Positions 17,610-27,533 of a stretch of 64,000 nucleotides of DNA are shown here, in pieces. The stretch spans positions 186,001 through 250,000 of the forward strand of contig NZ_QEIJ01000002.1 in assembly GCF_003095395.1 (NCBI RefSeq), read 5' to 3'. The translations under genes and the position numbers were made by a program. The DNA is from Microbacterium sp. Gd 4-13 (lineage in GTDB: Bacteria; Actinomycetota; Actinomycetes; Actinomycetales; Microbacteriaceae). The notes below the pieces were generated by a model. That model ran no database searches and had not been told where the DNA came from. It saw only the letters and a program-made list of their open reading frames with translations. Position 1 is the stretch's first letter; each line of letters begins with the position of its first letter.

Positions 17610-19106
17610 CTAGGACTTCACGATGTCGTAGGCGAAGAACTGCGAGTTCAGGCCGTTGACGGGGTAGCCGCTGAGGTCGCTTCCGGCGACCACGATCTGC
17701 GGGTACAGGTACAGCCACACGCTAGCCGCATCCTCCGCGATCTGCTCGTTGACCTTCTTCAGCAGCTCGGTCTGCTCGTCGGTGGTCTGGGCCTGCTCGG
17801 CCTCGGACACCCACTGCTGCACGTCGGCGTTGTCGTAGCCCCAGTAGAAGTCGGGGTTGCCGTACCAGACGACGTCGCGGTCGTTCACGTGCTCCTGGAG
17901 CGTGGCGGTGAAGTCGCGCTCCTTGAACACCTTCGAGTACCACTCGTCGGCGCTGATCGTGTTGATCTCGACCGTGATGCCGATCTCGGCCAGCTGCGAC
18001 TGCAGGAACTCGGCGACGGCCGGGTGCGGGTCGTAGCTCGGGGTGTCGAGCGTGAACGTGAACCCGTCGGCGTAGCCGGCTTCGGTCAGCAGCTGCGTCG
18101 AGAGGTCGGGGTCGTAGGGGTTCACCTGGGTGAGATCGACGTACCAGGGGTCGGTCGGGGGCACCATCGAGCCGATGAGGGTGCCGTAGTCGCCCCAGAT
18201 CGAGGTGAGGAGCTTCTGGGTGTCGATCGCGGAGTAGACGGCCTTGCGCACCAGCGCGTTGTCGAAGGGGGCGACGCGGTCGTTGAACGCGAGCAGTTCC
18301 TTCGTGGTCGACGTGCCCTCGCTGACGACGTAGTCGGCGTTGCCCTCGAACTGGGTGAGCGAGTCGGGGCTCTGCACGCTGGTGATGAGGTCGATCTCGC
18401 CGGTCAGCAGCGCGTTGTTCTCGGCGGTGGCGTCGGTGAAGTACGTGAAGACGACCTCGGCGTTCTTCGCCGGCTCGCCCCAGTACTCGTCCCAGCGCGT
18501 GAGGGTGAGGGTGCTGCCCTGGCGCCACTCATCGAGCGTGTACGGGCCGGTGCCGTCCTCGTCCTGCGTCAGGTCGCCGGCCTCGGCGTTGACGATCCAG
18601 ACGTAGCTGAGGTTGTAGAGGAACGAGATCGAGCGCTGCGAGAGCGTGAAGACCACGGTCTGGTCGTCGGGGGTCGCGATGTCGGCGATGGTGGCGAAGC
18701 TCGACTTGCGAGCCGACTGCGAGTCGTCGGCGGTGACCGCCTCGACGCTCGCCTTCACGTCGGCCGACGTGAGCGCCTTGCCGGAGTGGAAGGTGACGCC
18801 CTCGCGCAGGGTGATCGTGTAGGTGAGGCCGTCGTCGCTGACATCTTCGCCCTCGGCGAGGAGGGGTTCGACCTGGCCGTCGTCCGTGAGCTTGTAGAGG
18901 CCCTCGTACACGTTGCCGTTGAACGCCTCGGTGACGCCCTGGCCGCCGCCCTGGGTGTTGCTGAGGTTCTGCGGTTCGTACAGCGAGCCGATCGCGATGG
19001 TCGCGTCGTCGGAGCTCTCGGCACTCGTGCCGCCGCCGGTAGAGCAGCCGGCGAGGACGAGCGCTGCGGCGAGGGTCGCCGACACGGCGATGAGGGGTCT
19101 TCTCAT
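17610..19106 (-). CDS. ABC transporter substrate-binding lipoprotein, family 5 (peptide/nickel type)
   Basis: This 498-residue protein is an SBP_bac_5 family member. The signal peptide and lipobox LAGC place Cys21 as the lipid-modified residue. Characteristic segments are YEGLYKLTDDGQVEPLLAEG, TYTITLREGVTFHSGKALTSADVKASVEA, the FNDRVAPFDNALVRKAVYSAID helix and LLTEAGYADGFTF. These proteins bind di- and oligopeptides, or less often sugars or metal chelates; the ligand cannot be told from sequence. It is followed on the same strand by two permeases and two ATPases, a complete importer. Confidence 0.93.
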   Translation of the reverse strand: MRRPLIAVSATLAAALVLAGCSTGGGTSAESSDDATIAIGSLYEPQNLSNTQGGGQGVTEAFNGNVYEGLYKLTDDGQVEPLLAEGEDVSDDGLTYTITLREGVTFHSGKALTSADVKASVEAVTADDSQSARKSSFATIADIATPDDQTVVFTLSQRSISFLYNLSYVWIVNAEAGDLTQDEDGTGPYTLDEWRQGSTLTLTRWDEYWGEPAKNAEVVFTYFTDATAENNALLTGEIDLITSVQSPDSLTQFEGNADYVVSEGTSTTKELLAFNDRVAPFDNALVRKAVYSAIDTQKLLTSIWGDYGTLIGSMVPPTDPWYVDLTQVNPYDPDLSTQLLTEAGYADGFTFTLDTPSYDPHPAVAEFLQSQLAEIGITVEINTISADEWYSKVFKERDFTATLQEHVNDRDVVWYGNPDFYWGYDNADVQQWVSEAEQAQTTDEQTELLKKVNEQIAEDAASVWLYLYPQIVVAGSDLSGYPVNGLNSQFFAYDIVKS

Positions 19107-19155
19107 GGGGGTGACTCCAGGGTGCGGTGGGAGGGTGCTGTGGTTCGGGTGCGGC

Positions 19156-19857
19156 TCAGGCCGCGTAGATGTCGAAGCCGTCGCGGAAGACGACGGTCTT
19201 CTCCCCGGCGCGGACCGGAACGGGGAACCGGTTCGAGGCGGGAGGCAGGGGGCAGTTGTACTGGGCCGAGAAACCGCACGGCGGCACGAACGCGCGGTTG
19301 AAGTCGAGGATCACGCGCTGCGGGTCGTCGGCGTGGTGCTCCACGAAGAGGAACCGGCCGGCGCCGTACGTCTCGTCGCCGTTCGTCGCATCGCCGAAGA
19401 CGAGCAGGAGCTTCCCGCCGTCGTCGAAGGCGGCGAGCGTGTAGTCGCGCCCGTCGAGGGTCAGCGCGATGTCACCGGGGACGACGAGGTCTCGGGTGCC
19501 GCCGTTGTCGCGGATGTGCTCGAAGGGCACGGTGCGGCCTTCCGCCACCGGGGTGAAGGTGCCCTCGAGCACCCACGTCGGGTCGTAGGGGTAGGCGTCG
19601 ATGCGGTCGAACGCGCGGATCGCGGGGGCGTCGGCGTCCCAGAACCGCAGGCCGTGCTCGACCGCGCCGCTGCCGTCGATCGCGGTGCGCTGGATCGGCG
19701 TGACCTCGACGGTGCCGGATGCTGTGGATCGGGCGGCGTCGATGTCGGGGCGCTCGCCGGTCCAGCGGGTCTCCACGAGGGAGAGGTTGCCGGTCGGCGA
19801 GGCGACAGCGCGCTCTCGGGCGGCGTGCCAGCGGGCGTGGTCTTCGGGTGCGGCCAT
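19156..19857 (-). CDS. DUF1684 domain-containing protein
   Basis: From the ATG at 19857 the protein has 233 residues and looks soluble. The C-terminal part holds the DUF1684 hallmark: [20 protein letters not shown] followed by [16 protein letters not shown], with a preceding GRFLFVEHH strand. Its biochemical function is unknown. It lies 49 bp upstream of the peptide-binding protein on the same strand and may be co-transcribed with that importer; in the other direction it diverges from purA. Longer upstream frames overlap the purA promoter and are rejected. Confidence 0.85.
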   Translation of the reverse strand: MAAPEDHARWHAARERAVASPTGNLSLVETRWTGERPDIDAARSTASGTVEVTPIQRTAIDGSGAVEHGLRFWDADAPAIRAFDRIDAYPYDPTWVLEGTFTPVAEGRTVPFEHIRDNGGTRDLVVPGDIALTLDGRDYTLAAFDDGGKLLLVFGDATNGDETYGAGRFLFVEHHADDPQRVILDFNRAFVPPCGFSAQYNCPLPPASNRFPVPVRAGEKTVVFRDGFDIYAA

Positions 19858-20009
19858 GGTTCGAACATTCTCGGTCGGGGGGAGTCGACGGCCGAATCGA
19901 CCGTCACGAAGAGCAATGCGCGCCGACCGCGATGTATTCCCCCGCATGCAGGGGGCGGGCGTCGCGCCGCCCCCGGGCGAGGGGGCGGCGGCGTTCGACG
20001 CCCCCTCGG

Positions 20010-20015
20010 TAGAAT
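20010..20015 (+). promoter_or_regulatory. purA -10 element
   Basis: TAGAAT at 20010-20015 lies 35 bases before the purA ATG, a good actinobacterial -10. The -35 is not obvious at 17-18 bases. An AGGAGCG ribosome-binding sequence (20041-20047) precedes the start codon. Confidence 0.6.
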
Positions 20016-20050
20016 GGGACGGATCTGTGCCATCGACGCGAGGAGCGCCC

Positions 20051-21337
20051 ATGCCTGGAATCGTCATCGTCGGAGTCCAGTGGGGCGACGAAGGCAAGGG
20101 GAAGGCGACCGACCTCCTCGGCGAACGCACCGACTGGGTCGTGAAGTTCAACGGCGGCAACAACGCCGGCCACACCGTCGTCATCGGCGACGAGAAGTAC
20201 GCCCTGCACCTGCTGCCCTCGGGCATCCTGTCGCCCGGTGTCATCCCGGTCATCGGCAACGGCGTCGTCGTCGACCTCGAGGTGCTCTTCTACGAGCTCG
20301 AGGCGCTGAACGCCCGCGGCCTCGACACGTCGCGTCTGCGCGTCAGCGCCAACGCCCACGTCATCACTCAGTACCACCGCACGCTCGACAAGGTCACCGA
20401 GCGCTTCCTCGGCAAGCGTCAGATCGGAACGACCGGCCGCGGCATCGGTCCGGCCTACGCCGACAAGATCAACCGCGTCGGCATCCGCGTGCAGGACCTC
20501 TTCGACGAGAACATCCTGCGGCAGAAGGTCGAGGGCGCCCTCGACGGCAAGAACCACCTCCTGGTGAAGGTCTTCAACCGGCGCGCGATCGCCGTCGACG
20601 AGATCGTCGAAGACCTGCTCTCGTACGCCGAGCGGCTGCGGCCGATGGTCGCCGACACCTCGCTTCTGCTGAACGAGGCGCTCGACGCCGGCGAGGTCGT
20701 GGTCTTCGAGGGCGGCCAGGCGACCATGCTCGACGTCGACCACGGCACCTACCCCTTCGTCACGTCGTCGTCGGCCACCGCCGGCGGCGCGGCGACCGGT
20801 GCCGGCGTCGGACCCAACCGTCTCGACCGCATCGTCGGCATCGTGAAGGCCTACACGACCCGCGTCGGGTCAGGCCCGTTCCCCACCGAGCTCTTCGACG
20901 AGCAGGGCGAATGGCTGCGCTCGCGCGGCTTCGAGTTCGGCACCACCACCGGGCGTCCTCGCCGGGTGGGCTGGTACGACGCTCCGATCACGCGGTACGC
21001 GACGCGCATCAACGGCATCACCGACCTGGTGCTCACGAAGCTCGACATCCTGTCGGGTCTCGAGCAGATCCCCGTGTGCGTCGCCTACGACGTCGACGGG
21101 GTGCGCTTCGACGAGGTGCCGGTGAGCCAGACCGACTTCCACCACGCGAAGCCGATCCTCGAGTACTTCCCGGGCTGGAAGAGCGACATCTCGGGTGCCC
21201 GCACCTTCGATGACCTCCCGAGGGAGGCGCAGGACTACGTGCTCGCGCTGGAGGGCATGAGCGGCACGCGCATCTCGGTCATCGGAGTCGGCGCCGCCCG
21301 CGACGCCGTGATCGTGCGCACGCCTCTGGTCGACTGA
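20051..21337 (+). CDS. purA: adenylosuccinate synthase
   Basis: This 428-residue enzyme makes adenylosuccinate from IMP, aspartate and GTP, the first committed step to AMP. Catalytic Asp13 lies in [13 protein letters not shown] and His41 in [11 protein letters not shown], at the same positions as in E. coli. Other hallmarks are [36 protein letters not shown] and the C-terminal VGAARDAVI. The start follows an AGGAGCG site at the usual distance. The stop shares one base with the next gene (TGATG), so the two are coupled. Confidence 0.98.
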   Translation: MPGIVIVGVQWGDEGKGKATDLLGERTDWVVKFNGGNNAGHTVVIGDEKYALHLLPSGILSPGVIPVIGNGVVVDLEVLFYELEALNARGLDTSRLRVSANAHVITQYHRTLDKVTERFLGKRQIGTTGRGIGPAYADKINRVGIRVQDLFDENILRQKVEGALDGKNHLLVKVFNRRAIAVDEIVEDLLSYAERLRPMVADTSLLLNEALDAGEVVVFEGGQATMLDVDHGTYPFVTSSSATAGGAATGAGVGPNRLDRIVGIVKAYTTRVGSGPFPTELFDEQGEWLRSRGFEFGTTTGRPRRVGWYDAPITRYATRINGITDLVLTKLDILSGLEQIPVCVAYDVDGVRFDEVPVSQTDFHHAKPILEYFPGWKSDISGARTFDDLPREAQDYVLALEGMSGTRISVIGVGAARDAVIVRTPLVD

Positions 21338-22542
21338 TGCGCCTCTGGGTCGGCGGGTACTCCGCGAGCGGCAAGGGCGAGGCCGAAGGCATCGGGCTGC
21401 TGCAGGCGGGCGAGGCCGACTCACCCTGGGCCTCCGGCCCGCTCGGGCTGGGACCGACGGCCGTCGTCGAGCCCGGCTCACCCTCGTGGATCGCCCGTCA
21501 CCCCTCGCTCGACGTGCTCTACGCCGCCCTCGAAGGCGACGGCACGGTGCAGGCGTACCGCCTCACCGGCGAGACGACTCTCGCGCGCCACGGGCGTCCC
21601 GTCGAGGCGGGCTCGGCGGTGTGCCACGTCGGCGTCTCACCCGACGGCGCTTTCCTCCTCGCGAGCTGCTGGAACGACGGGCGCGTCGTGCGGATGGCGC
21701 TGGATGCGGAGGGGCGGCCCTCGTCGCCCTGGATCGCCCCCGCCGCGAGCGATCCGTTCGGACCCGACGCCCCCGCGGCGGTCGCCTCTTCGCCGGTGAG
21801 CGACCTCGCTGCCGCGACCCGAGCGCTGCGGGAGGCCGCGGGTGCGGAGTTCGCGCACCTCGTTCCGGATCACGACGAGCCGGATGCGGCGGAGCCTCCG
21901 ACGGCGGGCGACGGCGCAGCATCCGACGGCCCCTCCGAGCCGCGCCCCTCCCGGGCTCACCAGAGCGTCTTCCTCGGCGGAGGCCTTGTGGCCACCACCG
22001 ACATGGGGCTCGACCTCGTGCGCTTCTGGCGGGCGACGACGGGCGGGCTTCGGCTGGTGCAGGAGGTCGTGCTCCCCCGGGGGAGCGGCCCCCGGCACAC
22101 CGTCTGGCACCCGAGCGGGCATCTGTACGTGCTCACCGAGCTCAGTTGCGAGGTGTTCGCCCTGCGCGCGGGCGTCGACGGGGTGTGGCGCATCGTCTCC
22201 GGTGTCTCGCTGTCGCCCGACGTGCAGCTCGGGTCGGACACCGCCGCCGAGATCACCCCGAGCCATGACCGCGAGATGCTCTACGCGGGGGTACGCGGAA
22301 GCGACGCGCTCGGCGTCGTGCGCATCACCGGAGATGGCAGCGGTCTCGTGCCGCTCGCTTTCGTGGAGGCGGGCACGCACTGGCCGCGCAACCATGTCGT
22401 GGTGCGCGACACCCTCCTCGTCGCCGGCCAGCGGGCGAGCGAGGTCGTCTCGCTCCTCATCGACGAGCGCACCGGCATTCCGGGACGTGTCCGTCACCGC
22501 ACTGCGGCTCCGACCCCGACCTGCCTGCTGCCGACACGCTGA
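21337..22542 (+). CDS. lactonase family (YbhE-like) beta-propeller protein
   Basis: This 401-residue protein resembles the 6-phosphogluconolactonase/YkgB beta-propeller family. Blade motifs seen are LWVGGYS at the start, PSWIARHPSLDVLYAALEGDGTVQAY, CHVGVSPDGAFLLASCWNDGRV, GPRHTVWHPSGHLYVLTELS and WPRNHVVVRDTLLVAGQ. An Ala/Asp/Pro-rich insert of about 55 residues (about 150-205) interrupts the propeller and is unusual. No signal peptide is present. It is coupled to purA through a one-base overlap. A hydrolase role on a sugar lactone is inferred from the family only. Confidence 0.82.
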   Translation: MRLWVGGYSASGKGEAEGIGLLQAGEADSPWASGPLGLGPTAVVEPGSPSWIARHPSLDVLYAALEGDGTVQAYRLTGETTLARHGRPVEAGSAVCHVGVSPDGAFLLASCWNDGRVVRMALDAEGRPSSPWIAPAASDPFGPDAPAAVASSPVSDLAAATRALREAAGAEFAHLVPDHDEPDAAEPPTAGDGAASDGPSEPRPSRAHQSVFLGGGLVATTDMGLDLVRFWRATTGGLRLVQEVVLPRGSGPRHTVWHPSGHLYVLTELSCEVFALRAGVDGVWRIVSGVSLSPDVQLGSDTAAEITPSHDREMLYAGVRGSDALGVVRITGDGSGLVPLAFVEAGTHWPRNHVVVRDTLLVAGQRASEVVSLLIDERTGIPGRVRHRTAAPTPTCLLPTR

Positions 22543-22634
22543 CCGAACGTCGGAGATCCACGCCGAGGTCGGAGAATCGGCCTCGCACGCTCCGACGACG
22601 GTGACGTTCTCCGGCGGTGGCGCGTGCGCGACGG

Positions 22635-23780
22635 CTACTTCTTCGCGTCCTGGCGCGGCACGACGACCTGCTTCACGATCAGCAGGATCGACGCGGTGAC
22701 GGGGATCGCGACGAGGGCTCCGAGGAGTCCGAGCAGTGTTCCGCCGACCAGCGCTCCGATGACGACGAGCGCTCCGGGCACCGAGATGGTGCGGTTCATC
22801 ACGCGCGGTGTGAGCACATATGCCTCGAGCTGCATGTACACGAGGTAGATGCCGGCGAAGATGAGCGCGTCGATCGGATCCACGAACAGGACGAGTACGG
22901 TTCCGATCGCCCAGAAGAGAACCGAACCGACGAGCGGGATCAGCGTGATGCAGAACGCGACAACGGCCATCAGCGCGGGGAACGGGAAGCCGAGGAAGAG
23001 GAGGAGGAAGAACGCGACGACCGCGTTGCAGAACGCCAGCACCACCATGCCCATGAGGTACCCGCCGACGGAATCGGTGATCTGCTCCGTCATATCGGCG
23101 ACGCCCGAGCGGTTGCGAGCCGGCACGAGGCGGACGAACGCGGTCTTCATGTTCGGCAGCGATGCGAGGAAGTAGAGGCTGAGGACGATCACGATGATGA
23201 CGCCGGAGATGCCGGTACCGATCGTGATGCCCACCTGGAGCACGCCGCCGCCGATCGCGGCGATATTGCCGGGATCGGTGAGGAACTTCTGCACGTCGGC
23301 GACGATGTCGGTCACGCTGTCGCCGAAGTTCGCCTGGAGCCACTGGTAGACGTCGCTGCGCATGAATTCGCTGACGAGCCCGGGGGCGTCGGTGACGAAC
23401 TGGGTGACCTGCCGGACCACGGTGGGGATGATCAGCAGCAGGATGCCGATGAGCACCCCCGCGAAGGCGATCGACACCACGACGATCGACCACGCGCGCG
23501 ACAGCCCGCGACGCCCGAGGAACCGCACCAGGGGGTCGAGCCCGAGAGCGGCGAACAGCGCGAAGGCGACGTAGATGATGACCGTCGAGAGGTTCGAGAT
23601 GGCGATCCCGAGCAGCACCGCGGCGAGTCCGCCGAGGGTGATGAAGAATCCGACGCCGAAGGGGCTGGCCAGATTGGCCCAGATCGGCTTGTTCGGAGAG
23701 CGGCCCTCGGAGTGCACGCCGTCGGCGCCGGGCGAGGTCGGATCCGCGTCTGAGGCGGACTTCTTAGGGGTGACGCGCAT
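22635..23780 (-). CDS. AI-2E family transporter
   Basis: This 381-residue membrane protein belongs to the AI-2E (YdiK/PerM) family with about eight helices. Recognisable are LGLDPLVRFLGRRGLSRAWSIV in the N-terminal half, the soluble helical stretch FVTDAPGLVSEFMRSDVYQW, and the C-terminal YMQLEAYVLTPRVM followed by VVIGALVGGTLLGLLGALVA. Members export small molecules or exchange ions; the substrate is unknown here. It is convergent with the lactonase-like gene and appears leaderless. Confidence 0.92.
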   Translation of the reverse strand: MRVTPKKSASDADPTSPGADGVHSEGRSPNKPIWANLASPFGVGFFITLGGLAAVLLGIAISNLSTVIIYVAFALFAALGLDPLVRFLGRRGLSRAWSIVVVSIAFAGVLIGILLLIIPTVVRQVTQFVTDAPGLVSEFMRSDVYQWLQANFGDSVTDIVADVQKFLTDPGNIAAIGGGVLQVGITIGTGISGVIIVIVLSLYFLASLPNMKTAFVRLVPARNRSGVADMTEQITDSVGGYLMGMVVLAFCNAVVAFFLLLFLGFPFPALMAVVAFCITLIPLVGSVLFWAIGTVLVLFVDPIDALIFAGIYLVYMQLEAYVLTPRVMNRTISVPGALVVIGALVGGTLLGLLGALVAIPVTASILLIVKQVVVPRQDAKK

Positions 23781-23793
23781 GGGTCACACTCTA
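23781..23793 (-). promoter_or_regulatory. -10 element of a leaderless gene (AI-2E family)
   Basis: On the minus strand TAGAGT (23793-23788) is followed by seven bases and then the ATG at 23780, with no Shine-Dalgarno sequence between. This is the classic actinobacterial leaderless arrangement. Confidence 0.6.
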
Positions 23794-23875
23794 GGGCTGC
23801 GGCGGCGCGACCACAGGGAACGCGGCACTGCGGTGTGCGCCCGGCCAACCGGTATCGTCAAAGCCGGAGGAAGCC

Positions 23876-24193
23876 ATGACCGAACCCACATCGACCGAGT
23901 CCGACCCCGCCGTGGTTCTGGCGGGGCTCCGCGGGAGCATCGACAACATCGACGCGGCTCTGATCTTCCTGCTCGCCGAGCGCTTCCGCTGCACCAAGCA
24001 GGTGGGGGTCCTCAAGGCCAAGCACGACATGCCGGCGTCGGATCCGACACGCGAGGAGCAGCAGATCGCGCGCCTCAGGAGGCTCGCCGAAGACGCCGAC
24101 CTCGATCCCGCCTTCGCTGAGAAATGGTTCAACTTCGTCGTCGCCGAGGTGATCCGCCACCACCGCAACGAGGCGGCCGCCCAGCAGTCCTGA
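23876..24193 (+). CDS. chorismate mutase, AroQ type
   Basis: This 105-residue protein has an all-helical AroQ-class chorismate mutase domain: LRGSIDNIDAALIFLLAERF, then TKQVGVLKAKHDMP and TREEQQIARLRRLAED, ending with FNFVVAEVIRHH. The basic residues of helix 1 and the K-x-K loop fit the active site. It converts chorismate to prephenate for Phe/Tyr synthesis. A GGAGGAAG site (23866-23873) sets the start, and TATCGT at 23853-23858 may be its -10. It stands alone, without prephenate dehydratase or DAHP synthase. Confidence 0.93.
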   Translation: MTEPTSTESDPAVVLAGLRGSIDNIDAALIFLLAERFRCTKQVGVLKAKHDMPASDPTREEQQIARLRRLAEDADLDPAFAEKWFNFVVAEVIRHHRNEAAAQQS

Positions 24194-24276
24194 ACCCCGT
24201 CACCGAGCCCGGCCCGGACGAGTGGTCGGGGGGTGCAGGTGCGCCCCGCGATGCGCTTTGTGCTCGCCGCGGTGAG

Positions 24277-24358
24277 CTTATACGTATTCATGTTACAGCC
24301 GGGTGTCGAAAGATTTCGCGTGAATTAGGCTTCCCTAAGCGGTATGCATACGTATACG
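24277..24358 (+). promoter_or_regulatory. two LacI-type operator-like sites at the importer promoter
   Basis: TGCATACGTATAC at 24345-24357 matches sites near the LacI gene (31061 and 32207). A second, weaker site TTATACGTATTCA lies at 24278-24290, 68 bp upstream between centres. The downstream site overlaps a possible -10 (TATACG, 24353-24358) that lies eight bases before the ATG at 24367, and no Shine-Dalgarno sequence is visible. This fits a leaderless, repressor-controlled promoter. Confidence 0.72.
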
Positions 24359-24366
24359 GTGTGGCC

Positions 24367-25674
24367 ATGTCATCCACCAAGAAGCGCGCATTCGCCCTCA
24401 TCGTTGCGGCGGCCGTGGGTGCACTCGCTCTAGCAGGATGCGGCGCCGGCAGCCGCACCGGCAACGCGAATGCCACCGAGGTCACTTGCGATTACACAGC
24501 CCCCGATTCGGCGACCACCGTCAACGTGCTCGCCTACAACTCCTCCGCCATCGACCCGTTCACCGACACCATGGTGTCGAGTTGCTCCAAGGACGATGTC
24601 ACCGTCAAGCACGACCCCATCGACTTCGGTGGACAGGTCACCAAGACGACCGCCACCCTGGCGGGTGACACCGGCACCTACGACATCATCGAAACCTACG
24701 GATTCGTCATCCCCGGCCTCGCCACCGACGAGAAGCTCGTACCCCTGAACGACCTGTACGACAAGTACGCCGCCGACTACGGTCTCGACAAGATCAGCGA
24801 GTCGATGCGCACCGGAATGTCGTTCGACGGCGAGCTCTACGCCCTGCCGATGCAGGCGCAGATGTTCGTCATGGCGTACCGCACCGACATCTTCGAGGAG
24901 CTCGGCATCGAGGTGCCGACCACGTTCGACGAGATGATCGCGGCTGCCGAGAAGATCAAGGCCGCGGGCAAGATGGACTACCCCATCGCACTGCCGTGGC
25001 TCGCCACCTCCGACGTGTCCACCAGTTTCCAGGCGGCGATGAACTCGCTGGGCGCCGACTTCGTCAACGACGCCGGCGATGTCACGCTCGACACCCCCGA
25101 GGCGCAGCAGGCGCTCGAGGGAATGCTGGCGCTCAAGCCGTACATGGACCCGCAGGTCACCACCTTCGACCAGCCCAAGGTGCAGCAGCAGATGTACAAC
25201 GGCACCGCGGCGATGTCGATCATGTTCTCCGGACGCATGAGCGACCTCACCCTCGATACGAACAGCAACCTCGCCGATTCGTTCGCCTTCGCGGGACCGC
25301 CGAAGCTCACCAGCTCCGCCGAATACGCGTACAACCGTCTCTCCATCGACGGGTGGTCGATCCCCTTCAACACCGAGCTCGACCACGACATGCTGTTCGT
25401 CATGATGGCCTCGGCCGTCAGCGAGGAGGCATCGACAGCATCCGTCCCCGCGGCCTACCCGGCGCGCGAGGGTATGGTCACCGCCGAGAACTCGCCCTAC
25501 GGCGAGGCTGCCAACGAGTCGATCGCGGCCGCGATGCCGCCCGTCGTCTCGCCGGTGCTCGCCGACCTGACGAACGAGATCCGTCCGATCCTCGTCCAGA
25601 TCCTGGCGGGCAACGTGTCGGTCGACGAGGGTATGGCGCAGATGCAGGCCGCGGGCGAAGCCTTCGTCGGCTGA
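24367..25674 (+). CDS. ABC transporter substrate-binding lipoprotein, carbohydrate type (family 1)
   Basis: This 435-residue SBP_bac_1-type protein has signal peptide and lipobox LAGC with Cys25. Typical segments are DIIETYGFVIPGLATDEKLVPL, YALPMQAQMFVMAYRTDIFEELGIEVPTTFDEMIAAAEKI, GTAAMSIMFSGRMSDL and DGWSIPFNTELD. Homologues bind sugars, polyols or related compounds. The ATG at 24367 begins a good signal peptide; a GTG two codons upstream is an alternative. It is the first gene of an operon with two permeases and a hydrolase, under apparent control of the LacI regulator encoded at 31156. Confidence 0.9.
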   Translation: MSSTKKRAFALIVAAAVGALALAGCGAGSRTGNANATEVTCDYTAPDSATTVNVLAYNSSAIDPFTDTMVSSCSKDDVTVKHDPIDFGGQVTKTTATLAGDTGTYDIIETYGFVIPGLATDEKLVPLNDLYDKYAADYGLDKISESMRTGMSFDGELYALPMQAQMFVMAYRTDIFEELGIEVPTTFDEMIAAAEKIKAAGKMDYPIALPWLATSDVSTSFQAAMNSLGADFVNDAGDVTLDTPEAQQALEGMLALKPYMDPQVTTFDQPKVQQQMYNGTAAMSIMFSGRMSDLTLDTNSNLADSFAFAGPPKLTSSAEYAYNRLSIDGWSIPFNTELDHDMLFVMMASAVSEEASTASVPAAYPAREGMVTAENSPYGEAANESIAAAMPPVVSPVLADLTNEIRPILVQILAGNVSVDEGMAQMQAAGEAFVG

Positions 25675-25753
25675 TCGACGTCCACCCACAACCACCGACG
25701 AGTGCGGCCCGGATCCTGGTCCGGGCCGCACTCCGGCGAAGGGAGTAACGCCC

Positions 25754-26626
25754 ATGAAAGCGCGCGAGTTCTGGCTGCTTTTCGCTCCGAGTTTCCTCAT
25801 CATGGCGGGGCTGCTGGTCATCCCGCTGGTGCGGACGATCCAGTGGAGCTTCGAGAGCGTCCGCTACGGCACCCCCGGCACCTTCGTGGGTCTCGCCAAT
25901 TTCGCCGACGCCCTGACCGACGTGCGGTTCGGGAAGGCGGCGCTGTTCACGGTCGTCGTCACCGTCATCACGACGGCCATCCTGCTGGTTCTGGGATACA
26001 TCATCGCGACCGGCATCAACCGGCTCACCACCTCTCGGCCGCTGGTGCTCGGCATCATGCTGGTGTCGTACGTGCTGCCGAACCTCGTCGGCGCCGTCGC
26101 CTACTCGTGGCTGTTCGACGACAACTTCGGAGGCGTGGCCAATCGCTTCATCGGTCTCCTGGGCGGCAGCCAGGTGCTGTGGTTCACCGATCAGGTGCCG
26201 AACGCGATCCTCGTGATCTCGAACACCGTGTGGCACATGCTGCCCTTCGCGATGCTGATCATCCTGGCGGGCCTGCAGGGCGTGCCGGCCGAGCTCAAAG
26301 AGGCCGCGAGAATCGATGGGGCGAACGGTCTGCAGACCCACCTTCACGTCATCATCCCGACGATCAGGGGCGTGGTCGGGTTCGTCACGCTGATCTCGAT
26401 CATGGACGTGCTGCGCATGTTCGACAACCTGATCCCGTTGTCGCCACAGGCCGCGGCGATCGGCAACGAGTCGATCATGCTCTACGTCTACTCCGTGGCC
26501 TTCGCCGACGGAGCGCAGAACCTCGGACTCGGCAGTGCCATCAACGTCCTCACGATCGGGCTGATCCTGGTCATGCTCATTCCCTTCATCCGCGGCATCT
26601 TCAAGGAAGCGAGGGTCGCACGATGA
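25754..26626 (+). CDS. sugar-type ABC transporter permease (MalF-like)
   Basis: This 290-residue permease has six helices. The EAA loop (ELKEAARIDGANGLQTHLHVI, about 178-198) contacts the ATPase. The N-terminus ARE-FWLLFAPSFLIMAGLLVIPLV is typical of UgpA/MalF-type subunits. A GAAGGGAGT site precedes the ATG at 25754. The stop overlaps the next permease gene by 4 bases. Confidence 0.93.
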   Translation: MKAREFWLLFAPSFLIMAGLLVIPLVRTIQWSFESVRYGTPGTFVGLANFADALTDVRFGKAALFTVVVTVITTAILLVLGYIIATGINRLTTSRPLVLGIMLVSYVLPNLVGAVAYSWLFDDNFGGVANRFIGLLGGSQVLWFTDQVPNAILVISNTVWHMLPFAMLIILAGLQGVPAELKEAARIDGANGLQTHLHVIIPTIRGVVGFVTLISIMDVLRMFDNLIPLSPQAAAIGNESIMLYVYSVAFADGAQNLGLGSAINVLTIGLILVMLIPFIRGIFKEARVAR

Positions 26627-27528
26627 CGCTCACCAGTGACGGACTCTCCACCCGTGCCATCACCACCGGAGATATCGAAGGCAAGGGGCCCCGCCGGCGC
26701 CGCGGTCGCTGGGGGCGTCCGCCCATCGTCACCGGGCTCCTGCTCGCCATCCTCTGCGTGGTGATGCTCAGCCCCTTCATCTGGATGACCCTCTCGGTCA
26801 CGAAACCCACCAACGTGGCTTTCGCCAATCCGCCGGTGGTGTGGGGGTACGAGCCGACGGTTCAGGCCTTCGTCGACCTGTGGCAGACGACGTACTTCGC
26901 CGACTACCTCGTGAACACCGTCGTGGTGGCCGTGGTCTCGACCGTCGTCGCGCTCATCATCGGCATCCCCGCGGCGTATGCGCTGTCGCGGTTCCCGAGC
27001 TACGTCTCCGCCCTTCTCCTCGTGCTCGCCCTCATCTTCCGAGCTCTCCCACGGTTCGCCGTGGTGCTGCCGATGTACGACATCAGCCGCGCACTCGGGA
27101 TCTACGACACGACGTTCGCCCTGGCGATCGCACTCGTGGCGATCAATCAACCGTTCACGATCTGGCTGTTGCGCAACTTCTTCGCCGAGATCCCACGCGA
27201 ACTGGACGAGGCCGCGATGATCGACGGATGCAGCAGGATCGGGATGCTGCGTCGCGTGATGATTCCGCTGATGGGCCCGGGAATCCTCACGGCCGGGATC
27301 TTCGTCTTCCTGTTCGCGTTCCAGGAGTACCTCACGGCGCTCGTTCTGACGGACTCGTCGTCGAAGACGGTGCCGGTCTTCATCGCCACGCAGCTGGGCC
27401 AGACGCTGCCGATGCTCCAACAGGCGGGAGCGGCCTCCATCCTCCTGACCATTCCGGTGGTGGTGATCGCATTCATCGCGCAGAAGTACCTCGTCGCCGG
27501 GCTCAGCGACGGCGCGGTGAAGGGCTGA
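26623..27528 (+). CDS. sugar-type ABC transporter permease (MalG-like)
   Basis: This 301-residue permease has six helices and the EAA loop ELDEAAMIDGCSRIGMLRRV (about 198-217). The N-terminal part carries a basic Arg/Gly tail (PRRRRGRWGRP) before the first helix and the usual PFIWMTLSVTKP segment. It pairs with the preceding permease. No ATP-binding subunit is encoded anywhere in the cluster, so a shared MsiK/MsmK-like ATPase encoded elsewhere is presumably used. Confidence 0.93.
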   Translation: MTLTSDGLSTRAITTGDIEGKGPRRRRGRWGRPPIVTGLLLAILCVVMLSPFIWMTLSVTKPTNVAFANPPVVWGYEPTVQAFVDLWQTTYFADYLVNTVVVAVVSTVVALIIGIPAAYALSRFPSYVSALLLVLALIFRALPRFAVVLPMYDISRALGIYDTTFALAIALVAINQPFTIWLLRNFFAEIPRELDEAAMIDGCSRIGMLRRVMIPLMGPGILTAGIFVFLFAFQEYLTALVLTDSSSKTVPVFIATQLGQTLPMLQQAGAASILLTIPVVVIAFIAQKYLVAGLSDGAVKG

Positions 27529-27533
27529 GCGGG